Counted from the first letter of the stretch, positions 17,904-26,516 are shown. The stretch is DNA of 49,728 bases from Rhodospirillales bacterium (GCA_009694195.1 SHVQ01000019.1:1-49728), one strand, 5' to 3'. Numbers and translations are program-made. The notes: generated from the letters alone by a model not told the origin.

Positions 17904-19139
17904 CTATTGAGCCTGCGCCGCGTGCTCGGCGGCGAGCGCCTGCAACACCGGCGACTCGTGGCCTTCGGCGATGAGCTCGGCCACGATCTTGCCGGTGAAC
18001 GGCGACATCATGATGCCGGCGTTGCCGTGGCCGGCCGCGTGGAACAAGTTCTCCGCGTGGCGCGCGCGGCCGATGACCGGAAGATTGCTCGGCGTGCAGG
18101 GCTCGAGCCCCGCCCAGGCGCGGATGATGCGCAAGCTCCGGAACGAGGGAATGACCGCGCCCATATTCTCGGCGATCGCGGCGACCGCCTCGGGATCGAC
18201 GGCGTCGGTCGGGCCGACGATGCCGAAGCCGCCGCAAAACAAGATGTTCCCGTTGGCGGTCTGCGTGAACGAGGAAAGCTGCCACGGATTGGCGAGCTCG
18301 GCCTTCTGCTTGTCGCCGTCGGCCGCCACGTCCTCGAAGTCGAGGGTCACCGGGTTGAGATTCGTGACCATGTTTTTCGAGCAGTAGATCGTGGTGCGGA
18401 GCGTGCCCGGCGGCAGTGCCTCGCTCACCAGCATTTGCGCCCGCTTCGGCACGATCGGGACGGCCTCGTCGGCAAGCGCGGCGATGGCTTCGGCGCCGCA
18501 GCCGGCCGCGTTGACCACGAGCCCGGCCGGGATGCGGCGGTCCTTGGTGCGGACGGCGGTGATGCGACCGCGCTCGCGCTCGATGCCGGTGACCGGCGCG
18601 CCGACGATGACCTCGCCGCCGCCGAGCCGCCGGGCGGCAGCGAGGTAGGCGCGGGTAAGGCGGAACGGATTGACCAGGCCCTGCGATGCCGTGAGCGCCG
18701 CGCCGACCACGGAGTGCGCGAGCAGCGGCTCCATGTCCCGCACTTGGTTGTGGTCGAGCCAGACGATGTCCAGGCCCCGCGCGCGCTTTTTCTCGACGAA
18801 CTGTTTCATGATCGGGACGTTTTGCTCGTCGTCGACCACCGTGAGGCCGGGACGCTTCGCAAATTCGATCTCGGCGCCGAGCGCTTCGCCGAGGCCCGAG
18901 AACATGGCGTAGCTTTCGATCACGATGTCGGTGACGGCACCCATCTTCCGCTTGGCGATGCTGCCGACCAGGCCCTCGGCGGCGCCGGAGGCGCCCGAGG
19001 CGACGCCCTTCCCCTCCACCACGGTGACCCGGAAGCCGCGCCGCGCGAGCTCGAAGGCGACCGCGCCGCCGATCACGCCGGCGCCGATCACAAGGGCGTC
19101 GGGCGAGCGGGTCGTCGCGACGGCGGGGCTGCCAAGCAT
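17904..19139 (-). CDS. DAO-family FAD-dependent oxidoreductase (HcnC / opine-oxidase beta type)
   Basis: 411 residues. The N-terminal FAD site reads ALVIGAGVIGGAVAFELARRG, followed by VVEGKGVASGASGAAEG. The C-terminal HAAGHGNAGIMMSPFTGKIV is the typical DAO-family flavin-closing segment. These proteins oxidise amino or imino acids; when paired with an HcnA/HcnB-like couple they form a membrane-linked dehydrogenase. Both such partners are present at 6661-8351. The gene follows PrpD copy A by 4 bases. Could also act alone as a D-amino-acid or sarcosine-type oxidase. Confidence 0.87.
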   Translation of the reverse strand: MLGSPAVATTRSPDALVIGAGVIGGAVAFELARRGFRVTVVEGKGVASGASGAAEGLVGSIAKRKMGAVTDIVIESYAMFSGLGEALGAEIEFAKRPGLTVVDDEQNVPIMKQFVEKKRARGLDIVWLDHNQVRDMEPLLAHSVVGAALTASQGLVNPFRLTRAYLAAARRLGGGEVIVGAPVTGIERERGRITAVRTKDRRIPAGLVVNAAGCGAEAIAALADEAVPIVPKRAQMLVSEALPPGTLRTTIYCSKNMVTNLNPVTLDFEDVAADGDKQKAELANPWQLSSFTQTANGNILFCGGFGIVGPTDAVDPEAVAAIAENMGAVIPSFRSLRIIRAWAGLEPCTPSNLPVIGRARHAENLFHAAGHGNAGIMMSPFTGKIVAELIAEGHESPVLQALAAEHAAQAQ

Positions 19140-19143
19140 CCGT

Positions 19144-20532
19144 CTATCTCGGAAGCACCAGGAGCGGCATCAGGTCGGCGAACTTCTCCGCACGGTCGAG
19201 GGCCATGCAGGCGTCCATGATGCGGTCGATCTGCTCGACGGGCATCGCCTCGCCCGCGCATTCGACGAATTTCGTCCGGATATCGTTCGCGTTCATCCGG
19301 TTGCGGGGATCGCCCTTCAGGTCCTCGCGCTCGACCCGCTTCCGGTAGCGCTTCCCGTCCTTGGTCGTGATGATGGCTTCCGCCGCCGGCACGATGGCAT
19401 CGAACTCGGGCCCGTGCTCAAGGGTGGTCCTGTCGATCAGCGCGATCACCCGCGGGTCGGAATAGTTTTCATCCTTGTAGATGCGCGGCGTGACCGCGCC
19501 TTCGAGCACCGCCATGGCGGTGAGGAAGTAGCTCGAGTGGTCGGCGGTCTCCTTGTTCTTCGGATATTTCTTGACCGGATCGCCGGTGTGGAAGCAGGTC
19601 CGCTTGTTGGTGCGGATGGTGATGGACTCGATCTGCTCGGGCTTGATTCCGTATTGCTTGACCAAGTGCGTCGTCGCCCTGATGTGCCCGTGGGTATAGG
19701 CCTCGGCGCACATGCCCTTGACCGTGGTGGTCAGCACCCAGAGCCGGTTGCCGGCGGGCTTCAGCTTGAACTTGTCGGGTGCGCCGAAGATCGCGTGGGC
19801 GAAGCCTTTGTTCCCTTCGATGATGCGGGAGGGACCCGTGAGACCCTTCTTCGCCAGGATCGCCGCGAGCAGCCCGCGCTCCGCCAGGCACCCGTCCACC
19901 AGGTTCTTGGTCATCACATATTCCTCGCCCTCGGCGTCGAGGATGTTGAGGGCGACGGTGAAGCTGCCGGCGATGCCCATGGCCATGGAGATCTGCTCGG
20001 CGTCGAGGCCCATCAGCCGTCCCGCCATGGCGCAGGCGCCGTAGGGCAGCGCGGTCCCGTGATGGAAATTGGCGACTTCGAGCGACGTGGCATAGCCCTC
20101 GAGGAGCCGGCCGATCACTTCGTAGCCGGCGACCATGGCGGCGATCACGTCCTTGCCCGAAGCGCCGAGCTTCTCGCCGACGGCGAAGGCGACGGGCAGC
20201 GCGTCGCTCGGATGCGCGGCGGCGATATCGCCGGGAGCCAGTGCAATCGACATGTCGTCGTTGTAGTCGAGGTAGCGGATCATCGGCTCGTTGGCGAGCA
20301 CGGCCGCCGAGCACGAGACCTTGGTCGTCTCGCCGATGATCGTCGCCTCCGGGGGCCCGGAGATTTCTTTCGCGGTTTCGCGGCAGATGCGCCCGGTCTT
20401 GCTGTCGTAGCCGCCGATGGCGCACGCGAGCGTATCGGCGATCAGGAGCTTCGCCTGCTCGACCGCCTCGCCGGGGATTCTCTCGAAATTGAGATCGAGC
20501 GCCACCTCGGCGAGATTCTTGGTGACGGACAC
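19144..20532 (-). CDS. MmgE/PrpD family protein (copy A)
   Basis: 462 residues from a GTG preceded by AAAGGGAGAG. Landmarks are AKLLIADTLACAIGGYDSKTG, MIRYLDYNDDMSIALAPGDIAAAHPSDA (in two halves), NFHHGTALPYGACAMAGRLMG and the C-terminal LKGDPRNRMNANDIRTKF. Like copies B and C it should dehydrate, decarboxylate or epimerise a branched carboxylate. It diverges clearly from B and C, so the three are not a recent triplication. It is the first gene of the catabolic cluster. Confidence 0.92.
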   Translation of the reverse strand: MSVTKNLAEVALDLNFERIPGEAVEQAKLLIADTLACAIGGYDSKTGRICRETAKEISGPPEATIIGETTKVSCSAAVLANEPMIRYLDYNDDMSIALAPGDIAAAHPSDALPVAFAVGEKLGASGKDVIAAMVAGYEVIGRLLEGYATSLEVANFHHGTALPYGACAMAGRLMGLDAEQISMAMGIAGSFTVALNILDAEGEEYVMTKNLVDGCLAERGLLAAILAKKGLTGPSRIIEGNKGFAHAIFGAPDKFKLKPAGNRLWVLTTTVKGMCAEAYTHGHIRATTHLVKQYGIKPEQIESITIRTNKRTCFHTGDPVKKYPKNKETADHSSYFLTAMAVLEGAVTPRIYKDENYSDPRVIALIDRTTLEHGPEFDAIVPAAEAIITTKDGKRYRKRVEREDLKGDPRNRMNANDIRTKFVECAGEAMPVEQIDRIMDACMALDRAEKFADLMPLLVLPR

Positions 20533-20771
20533 CGCGCTCTCCCTTTGTCGATTGTCGACGAGAGGCGCAGTATTGCGGGATTCAGCCGAAGGTCAAGGCA
20601 GGAGCGCGCGATCGAGTGGAACAGCCGGCCGTCCGGATAAGGCGTGATCCCGTAGTCGGGCTCGTCGTAGTAGCCGACCCGGTTGAGCAGGCCCTTCACG
20701 GCAAGCACGTCATCCTCGTCGGCTGGGCTGTTGCGCGCGAGAAGCGTTTTCAAGGCGAAATCGGTGGACAT
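20442..20771 (-). pseudogene. Truncated peptidoglycan-binding-domain protein
   Basis: 109 codons, of which the first 54 look real: LAVKGLLNRVGYYDEPDYGI followed by TPYPDGRLFHSI resembles the start of phage-type peptidoglycan-binding proteins of alphaproteobacteria. Family members then continue with an F-Q-x-x-x-G-L-x-x-D-G helix, which is absent; the reading frame instead runs into non-matching sequence and into the PrpD gene. An AGGTG RBS and AT-rich upstream region are retained. It looks like a deletion remnant of a phage-derived gene. Confidence 0.5.
20551..20562. promoter_or_regulatory. GntR/FadR-type operator candidate upstream of the catabolic cluster
   Basis: ATTGTCGACGAG matches the symmetric ideal ATTGTCGACAAT at 10 of 12 positions. 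It lies about 20 bases ahead of the first cluster gene, close to its RBS. FadR-subfamily GntR proteins often bind such GTCGAC-centred sites. The match is short and could be chance. Confidence 0.3.
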
Positions 20772-20970
20772 TGGAACACCTGTGTATAATTATGCGCATA
20801 TGAATATACAGTAGTGCGCTGGCCGATTTCCAGCAGTTTTAGCGGCTGTCTTTGGCTCCGATGAAAAATCCCTTCCCCTAGATTTAGCATGTGCTAGAAG
20901 ACTTGCCTCGATTCCTGGTACCGCAGAGGCCGGGGATACGTTCTTTCTTGATGAGGGGACTGGGCAACTT

Positions 20971-21255
20971 ATGAGCATTTTGAGCACGTTATTCGCGAGC
21001 AAACACCGGAAGCTGGCGGCGTGGCAGAACGCGCGCTTGGTAAACGGCAGCGACCCGAAGGTGATTCGGCAGGACGACACGGGCGCGATGATCCGCTGGA
21101 ACGATTACGCGGATCGGAATTCGAACTGGGGCTGGCTCATCGAGCGCCGGCAATCCGGCGCCCGCGGCCGGGACGAATTCCGCGCGGTCCACTGCCAGAA
21201 TGTCGCGAAGCGCGCCGGGCTGTTCGGAGGGCTGCTGCGCTTCTCAACCCGGTGA
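20971..21255 (+). CDS. HNH-endonuclease-like small protein with degenerate active site
   Basis: 94 residues. The order DPKVIRQDDTGAMIRWNDYA, DRNSNWGWLIERR, then FRAVHCQNVAKR parallels one HNH branch, in which I recall DP-x-x-x-RKD-x-x-G, a YG motif, GWEIDH and NLQPLHWxxN-x-x-K. In place of the DH pair it has ER, and the Asn-Leu motif is shortened, so nuclease activity is unlikely. The tail overlaps the end of the convergent nuclease gene by 12 bases. The AT content is higher than in neighbouring genes, suggesting acquired DNA. Confidence 0.5.
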   Translation: MSILSTLFASKHRKLAAWQNARLVNGSDPKVIRQDDTGAMIRWNDYADRNSNWGWLIERRQSGARGRDEFRAVHCQNVAKRAGLFGGLLRFSTR

Positions 21256-22512
21256 CGACCGCGAGAGCTGGACTCCTTCCTCGCGGTCCGGGGAGTCCGT
21301 TTCTCGCGCGCAGGCTTCGGAAACCTCGGCGAGGAATGATGGATTCATGTGGCGCGCGAATCCTTCGATGGCGCTGAGGCGCGCGCGCAACGTCTCGAAC
21401 GCGATAAAGCGGCAAATCTGATTGAGCGGCGGGTTGAGGCGCGAGAACGCCGGCCGGTTCACCTCGCCGAGAACCTTGGCGCGCCGCTCTGCCCCCGCCA
21501 CCAGAAACAGCGGAATGTTCAGGTTCGGCTGCATCGCCACCAGGTCCGCCATCCTGAGCAGGCCGGTGTAGATCGACGTCGTGCTCTCGATCTCGAAGGC
21601 CGAGACGATGGCCTTCCCTTGCAGCCAGAGCACGTCGATCAGCTCCACGGTCCGCGTCGTCTTCGCGTCGAATTGGACGGGGAGCGCGTCGACCAGGCGG
21701 GCGAGGCCGGTGAATCGGTGGCCTTTGAAGTCGCGGTGGCGATCGTTGCGCGCGACCCACACGTGCAACCCCATGTCGTCACCGAGCTTGGCCAAGAGCC
21801 ATTGGATTTCCGTATGAAGGGTGGGGTTCTCCGAAATGCGCGGCTCGCCCGAAAGATCCAATGCCGGCGCGGCCGGCGCCGATGGTCGCAGCGCCAAGTC
21901 GCGCGCCTTCTCCACGACGGCAGCGGCCACGGCCTCGCCGAACGTGCGATCGCAGGATTTCAGCCCTCCCCCCGAACGCCGCTCACCCGCCGCGCCATCG
22001 GTTCGTAGCCGAACGGTCTCGGGCCGATCCTCGAGGATCGCGAAGGGAACCCCCGTCTCCGGGGAGAGCACGGCGACGGGGATGACGGGAACGCCCGCGA
22101 GCCCGCCCGTCCGACCCCTTGCGCGGCTTGGTGGCGACGGGCGGGCGGGAAACGGATAGCCGTCGACCTCAAGGACGCCCACCCAGCGCTCGGCGTCGGC
22201 GAGGTAGCAGAGGAGATAGTCGCCGGGCTTCATCGGCCCGAGATGCCGCCGGTCGGACTCGCGGAAGCTCGCGACTTTTCCGCTGCTCCGGCGGAATGAT
22301 TTCCAGGTATTCAGCGTGTAGTGGTCGCGCCAGTAGCGCCGGCTCCCGGGGTCTGCGGGGGCATCCCCCGCAAGTGCCCCCTTGGACGGCTCACCCGTTC
22401 CGCTCGCTCCGCCCTGTTTTATCGGCAACCCGCGTTCCCGCCATACCGGCTGGATAAGTCCAGCCGCTGCCCAACGAGGGTGAGATCCCATACCGCGCGT
22501 GGCGATCTTCAC
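21244..22512 (-). CDS. Putative EVE/PUA-like plus PD-(D/E)XK-like nuclease
   Basis: 422 residues. Residues ~57-180 resemble an EVE domain (PUA-like, binds modified bases in DNA): YWRDHYTLNTWKSF, then MKPGDYLLCYLADAERWVGV (M94 onward), then VAVLSPETGVPF. Residues ~230-400 look like a restriction-nuclease fold: IDVLW with D293, 14 residues later EIE (E307, E309), and flanking helices. I read this as a candidate modification-dependent nuclease. The first ~56 residues contain a genomic repeat core and lack a credible domain, so the true start is uncertain; no later ATG precedes the domain. An ACATT-GTA-AATGT inverted repeat at 22527-22539 lies just upstream. Confidence 0.6.
   Translation of the reverse strand: MKIATRGMGSHPRWAAAGLIQPVWRERGLPIKQGGASGTGEPSKGALAGDAPADPGSRRYWRDHYTLNTWKSFRRSSGKVASFRESDRRHLGPMKPGDYLLCYLADAERWVGVLEVDGYPFPARPSPPSRARGRTGGLAGVPVIPVAVLSPETGVPFAILEDRPETVRLRTDGAAGERRSGGGLKSCDRTFGEAVAAAVVEKARDLALRPSAPAAPALDLSGEPRISENPTLHTEIQWLLAKLGDDMGLHVWVARNDRHRDFKGHRFTGLARLVDALPVQFDAKTTRTVELIDVLWLQGKAIVSAFEIESTTSIYTGLLRMADLVAMQPNLNIPLFLVAGAERRAKVLGEVNRPAFSRLNPPLNQICRFIAFETLRARLSAIEGFARHMNPSFLAEVSEACARETDSPDREEGVQLSRSSPG
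22348..22374. repeat. Family-B repeat core inside the nuclease ORF
   Basis: The 27-base core opens GGGGTCTGCGGGGGCATCCC, which matches the reverse complement of the core at about 41800-41826 with one visible mismatch. Elsewhere this repeat is intergenic. Here it lies in the N-terminal part of the EVE-nuclease reading frame. Confidence 0.65.
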
Positions 22513-22752
22513 CCTTTAGTCGAGCTACATTGTAAATGTGGCATCCTTAGGTATTCAGTGATGCCCATCATTTAATGTTGATTACAAGCACGGCGGCTAG
22601 AATGCCGAAGCGCACGCCTCCCTTCCCTTAGCTGCATCCCTACCGGGCTACAACAAATAGCGTTCAAATGCGTAGATCACACTGCATCCTGCTTGCGCAG
22701 CCGGAGCGGGATTCTTAGGATCATCGCCGGGATTCGCTCACGAGGAGCTTTG

Positions 22753-24819
22753 ATGGACGATCTCTTTGCGTTTGCCGACAAGCGCCCGCGGAAGGAGCGC
22801 CCGAAACCCGCCAAGGGTCGCGGCGCCTCCGGCGCCAAAGCCGGCCGCGGAGGAAAATCCGAGGAATATTCGGCGAAGGACATCGAGGTTCTGGAGGGGC
22901 TGGAGCCGGTGCGCCGGCGGCCCGGCATGTACATCGGCGGCACCGACGAGCCCGCCCTCCACCACCTCGCGGCCGAGGTCCTCGACAATGCCATGGACGA
23001 GGCGGTCGCCGGCCAGGCAAGCCGGATCGAAATCCACTTGCAGGCCGACGGCACGCTCGAAGTGAGCGACAACGGCCGCGGCATCCCGGTCGAGAAGCAC
23101 CCCAAATACAAAAATCGCTCGGCCCTCGAGCTGATCATGACGACCTTGCACTCGGGCGGGAAATTCGGGGGCAAGGTCTACACCACGTCGAGCGGCCTCC
23201 ACGGCGTCGGCGTCTCCGTCGTCAACGCGCTCTCGGATCGGCTCACCGTTGAAGTGGTGCGCGAAAAGCAGCTCTGGACGCAGTCCTACGTGCGCGGCGA
23301 AGCGAAAGCGCCGGTGAAAAAGGTCGGGCCCGCGGGAAACCGCCGCGGCACCACCGTCGCCTTCCACCCCGACCCCAAGATCTTCGGGCCCGAGCTTACG
23401 TTCCGCCCGGCGACCCTCTACCGGATGGCGCGCTCGAAGGGCTACCTCTTCCGCGGCGTCGAGATCCGCTGGTCGTGCGATCCGGCGCTCCTCGACCGCA
23501 AGGACAAGATTCCGGCCAAGGAGACCTTCCATTTCCCGGGCGGCATTTCCGACTATCTCGCGTCCGCGCTCGCCGCGCGGAAGACGCTCACGCCCCAGCC
23601 GTTCCAGGGCGACAGCAAGCTCAACGGCGATGCCGCGTCGGGCAAGGTCGAATGGGCGATCGCCTGGCCGAAGGACGAGGATCCGTTCTTCAACTCCTAC
23701 TGCAACACCGTGCCGACGCCGCAGGGCGGGACCCATGAGGCGGGCCTAAGGTCGGCCGTCATGCGCGGCCTCAAGGCCTACGGCGAGCTCGTGAGCAACC
23801 GGCAGGCCGCCAAGATCATGGCCGAGGACGCGCTCGGCGGCGCCTGCGTCATGCTGTCGCTGTTCATCGAAAACCCGCAGTTCCAGGGGCAGACGAAGGA
23901 AAGGCTCGCGAGCGAGGCCGCCGCCCGCCTGGTCGAGAGCGCGGTGCGCGACCATTTCGACCACTGGCTTTCGGGCGACCCCGAGCGCGCCAAGACCCTG
24001 CTCGAGCACGTGATCGAGCGGGCCGACGAGCGCCTGCGGCGCCGGCAGGACAAGGAGCTGAAACGCGCCTCCGCGACCCGCAAGCTCCGCCTCCCGGGCA
24101 AGCTCTCGGACTGCACCCGCAACTCATCGAAGGGGACGGAAATCTTCCTTGTCGAAGGCGACTCGGCCGGCGGCTCGGCGAAACAGGCGCGTGCGCGCGA
24201 GTTCCAGGCCGTGCTGCCCTTGCGCGGCAAGATCCTCAACGTCGCCAGCGCCAGCCCGGAGAAGCTCCGCGCCAATCAGGAGCTGCAGGACCTGGTGGAA
24301 GCGCTCGGCTGCGGGATGGGCGAGCGGTTCGACGAGCACGCGCTCCGCTACGAGAAAGTCGTCGTGATGACCGACGCCGACGTCGACGGCGCCCACATCG
24401 CGTCCTTGCTGATGACGTTTTTTTACAAAGAGATGCGCGGGCTCATCGAGAGCGGCCACCTCTATCTCGCGATGCCGCCGCTCTACCGCATCAGCCAGGG
24501 GCCGAAGACGCTCTTCGCCCGCGACGACAAGCACAAGGACGAGCTCATGAAGAGCGAGTTCAAGGGCCGCGGCCAGGTCGAGATCAGCCGCTTCAAGGGC
24601 CTGGGCGAGATGCCGGCGGCGCAGCTCAAGGAGACCGCCATGGCGCCCCAGAAGCGCACTCTGCTTCGCGTCGTCATCCCCCGGGAGGGCGACGGCAAGC
24701 AAGCCAAGGAGGCGAAGAAGACCGCGAAGCTGGTCGAAAGCCTGATGGGCCGCAAGCCCGAGCTCCGCCTCGCCTTCATCCAGGAACACGCGCGGTTCGC
24801 GCGCGACCTGGACGTTTAG
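22753..24819 (+). CDS. parE: DNA topoisomerase IV subunit B
   Basis: 688 residues. ParE is the ATPase subunit of topoisomerase IV, which unlinks replicated chromosomes. The GHKL ATP site shows [21 protein letters not shown] and [13 protein letters not shown]. The TOPRIM domain shows [13 protein letters not shown] (about residue 468) and [13 protein letters not shown] (about 541); the family end motif [10 protein letters not shown] is present. A 50-residue basic/glycine N-terminal leader precedes the ATPase domain. The ATG at 22753, with GAGGAG in front, is chosen over a TTG at 22693. The protein lacks the extra insertions of most GyrB proteins. Confidence 0.96.
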   Translation: MDDLFAFADKRPRKERPKPAKGRGASGAKAGRGGKSEEYSAKDIEVLEGLEPVRRRPGMYIGGTDEPALHHLAAEVLDNAMDEAVAGQASRIEIHLQADGTLEVSDNGRGIPVEKHPKYKNRSALELIMTTLHSGGKFGGKVYTTSSGLHGVGVSVVNALSDRLTVEVVREKQLWTQSYVRGEAKAPVKKVGPAGNRRGTTVAFHPDPKIFGPELTFRPATLYRMARSKGYLFRGVEIRWSCDPALLDRKDKIPAKETFHFPGGISDYLASALAARKTLTPQPFQGDSKLNGDAASGKVEWAIAWPKDEDPFFNSYCNTVPTPQGGTHEAGLRSAVMRGLKAYGELVSNRQAAKIMAEDALGGACVMLSLFIENPQFQGQTKERLASEAAARLVESAVRDHFDHWLSGDPERAKTLLEHVIERADERLRRRQDKELKRASATRKLRLPGKLSDCTRNSSKGTEIFLVEGDSAGGSAKQARAREFQAVLPLRGKILNVASASPEKLRANQELQDLVEALGCGMGERFDEHALRYEKVVVMTDADVDGAHIASLLMTFFYKEMRGLIESGHLYLAMPPLYRISQGPKTLFARDDKHKDELMKSEFKGRGQVEISRFKGLGEMPAAQLKETAMAPQKRTLLRVVIPREGDGKQAKEAKKTAKLVESLMGRKPELRLAFIQEHARFARDLDV

Positions 24820-24845
24820 ACTTTTCCATCCACGGCTTACAGACA

Positions 24846-24880
24846 ACGCCACGGGTTCGGGGGGAAGGAACCCGTGGCGT
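24846..24880. terminator. Hairpin between convergent parE and a small secreted protein
   Basis: A 13-bp perfect stem, ACGCCACGGGTTC (24846-24858) and GAACCCGTGGCGT (24868-24880), with a 9-base G/A loop. No clear T run follows on either strand, so it may act as a bidirectional but imperfect terminator or protect the 3' ends. Confidence 0.55.
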
Positions 24881-24896
24881 CATCCGTTCGCGGTCG

Positions 24897-25079
24897 TTAG
24901 CGGCTGTTGCCGGGCTGCGAGAAACCGGCCGGGATTTGCGACACGTCCGGGGTCATCACGTCGCGGGCGATGGACCCCTGCTTGGCCACCTGGCTGTTCG
25001 CGAGGGCGGCGGTCGCGGTGAAGGTGCCGAAGCCGACGAGGGCGGACACGGCGAGGACGGCGAGGGTCTTGTTCGACAT
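24897..25079 (-). CDS. Small secreted protein of unknown function
   Basis: 60 residues. A signal peptide of about 28 residues (lysine at position 4, hydrophobic core LAVLAVSALVGF, cleavage near TAALA-N) precedes a 32-residue mature part without cysteines. AGGAG lies 9 bases upstream of the ATG. The mature sequence QVAKQGSIARDVMTPDVSQI has no family I recognise. It converges on parE across a hairpin. Confidence 0.6.
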   Translation of the reverse strand: MSNKTLAVLAVSALVGFGTFTATAALANSQVAKQGSIARDVMTPDVSQIPAGFSQPGNSR

Positions 25080-25321
25080 GGGTGCATACTCCTGTTTGGG
25101 TTGAAGCGATTTCCGTCTTTCGAAGTCGAAGCGCGGTCGTTTGCGTTGGGCCGGATATTGGATCAAGCGGGCGGCCGGCGGAAATGCCGATTGCCTATGG
25201 TTTCGATGCGCCGCGGCTATGACGCGGGCGCCGGGGCGGCGGCGCACAATTCCGACACATTTTCTTGGTGCTGTTGGCGCCTGCCGGCGCGAAGCCGAAG
25301 CGGCGGCCGGACGAGGTCCCG

Positions 25322-25903
25322 ATGCGGTTCCCGAAAAAGAAGTGGTTGCTCCTGTTGGCCGTGCTGGCTGCCGGCTGCGCTCCGACCGACGCCGCGCTGA
25401 CGCCGCTCTATCACCGTGCCGGCATCCCGAGCACGTTCGCTTACGCCGGCGGCCGCGATTTCAAGGTGGCGGTGATCGGAAATCCGTTCCCGTCCGTCGC
25501 GCAGGAAACGTTCGGGAAAACCGTCACCGACTCCATGCAAGGCCGCCACTGGGGTCCCCCCGTCAACTTCACGACCACCCCCGGCGATAACGCGCGCCCC
25601 AACTATCGCATCGTGATGTTCTTCGACCCGCCGGTGAATTCATCGGGCAATCAGCTCTGCGGCGATGCGGCGCGGCTGGTTCCGGAGCGGCACCCGGACC
25701 GGATCACGCTCCACGCCGGATTCTGCGTCGCCGACGAGCTGCAATCGGAAGTCAAGGCGCGCATGGGCACGGTAAGCGCACCGGAAAATTCCGCGTTTCG
25801 CAGCATGGTGGGCGCGGTGGTGCAAACGCTTGTTCCCCCGGTCGATCCGCACCGCGAGCGGCGCTTCGGTTTTCCCCTCTGCCGGTTCCCGCATTGTTCG
25901 TGA
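25322..25903 (+). CDS. Lipoprotein, tandem paralogue 1 (unknown family)
   Basis: 193 residues with a lipobox LAAGC (C19) after a KKK n-region, so it should be lipid-anchored at the inner or outer membrane. The mature part shares a plan with the two genes that follow: YHRAGIPSTFAYAGGRDFKV, IGNPFP, a T-x-x-M helix, ARPNYRIVMFFDPP, then a pair of cysteines (LCGDA ... AGFCVAD) and a closing FR-x-x-V-x-x-x-V-x-x-L-V-P. I know no named domain. The start at 25322 fits the signal sequence; a longer frame from 25265 does not. Confidence 0.8.
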   Translation: MRFPKKKWLLLLAVLAAGCAPTDAALTPLYHRAGIPSTFAYAGGRDFKVAVIGNPFPSVAQETFGKTVTDSMQGRHWGPPVNFTTTPGDNARPNYRIVMFFDPPVNSSGNQLCGDAARLVPERHPDRITLHAGFCVADELQSEVKARMGTVSAPENSAFRSMVGAVVQTLVPPVDPHRERRFGFPLCRFPHCS

Positions 25904-25946
25904 TATGCTTAAATACACTCGGTTTCACCGCAAGCGGACTACTCGA

Positions 25947-26516
25947 ATGAAACGTTCGTTGCATTTCCTAATCGGAATTGGCGCGCTCACAATAACCGGC
26001 TGCGACTACTACGGCAGGACCGAAGCCGTGAGGGCCTACTACCACCGGCCGGGCATCGAGCAGACGTTCACCTACGGCGCCCGCGACGGGACCTTCCCGG
26101 CCGTGGTCGTCGGCAATCCGTTCGCCGGCGAAAAGGCCGCGCTCGACCGCGCCGTGGTCGATGCCATGAGCGAGGCCTACCGGGGAGCCCCTACCCGCTT
26201 CATCGCGACGCCGGCGGACGGCGCGCGCCCCTATATCCGGATCGTGATGCTGTTCGATCCGCCGATCACCGCCAACGGCGGCGCCGCCTGCCGGAACCCG
26301 AGCGCGCTGCCTTCGGCCCCGACCGGCGAGCGCATGCGGATTCTGGCGGCGTTCTGCAGCGGCGACGACGTGATGTCGGACGTTGTCGCGAGCGCCCCCG
26401 CCGTGACCTCGCCGGGCGATCCCGTCTTCCGCCGCGCGGTCGCCGCCGTCATGCGGGACATCGTTCCCATCCAGTCCCCGGATCAGGGCGGCAACTGCGC
26501 GAACAATACCTGCTGA
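25947..26516 (+). CDS. Lipoprotein, tandem paralogue 2 (unknown family)
   Basis: 189 residues. Lipobox LTITGC (C19). Same layout as its neighbours: YYHRPGIEQTFTYGARDGTF, VVGNPFAGE, ARPYIRIVMLFDPPITANGG, cysteine pair ACRN ... AAFCSGDD, and FRRAVAAVMRDIVP. A cysteine-containing tail, GGNCANNTC, is unique to this copy. It begins 43 bases after copy 1, likely in one transcript. Function unknown. Confidence 0.8.
   Translation: MKRSLHFLIGIGALTITGCDYYGRTEAVRAYYHRPGIEQTFTYGARDGTFPAVVVGNPFAGEKAALDRAVVDAMSEAYRGAPTRFIATPADGARPYIRIVMLFDPPITANGGAACRNPSALPSAPTGERMRILAAFCSGDDVMSDVVASAPAVTSPGDPVFRRAVAAVMRDIVPIQSPDQGGNCANNTC

Noticed and set aside
17844..19220. A 458-codon plus-strand frame opposite the DAO-type oxidoreductase
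   Set aside because: Shadow of the real gene; composition typical of high-GC antisense frames.
22513..22752. A gene between the nuclease and parE
   Set aside because: AT-richer sequence with many stops in all frames; only the parE RBS and a short inverted repeat are seen.
25080..25321. A gene in the gap before the lipoprotein triplet
   Set aside because: Frames in this stretch lack an RBS, a sensible start and any family resemblance; only the leader of the small secreted protein is supported.
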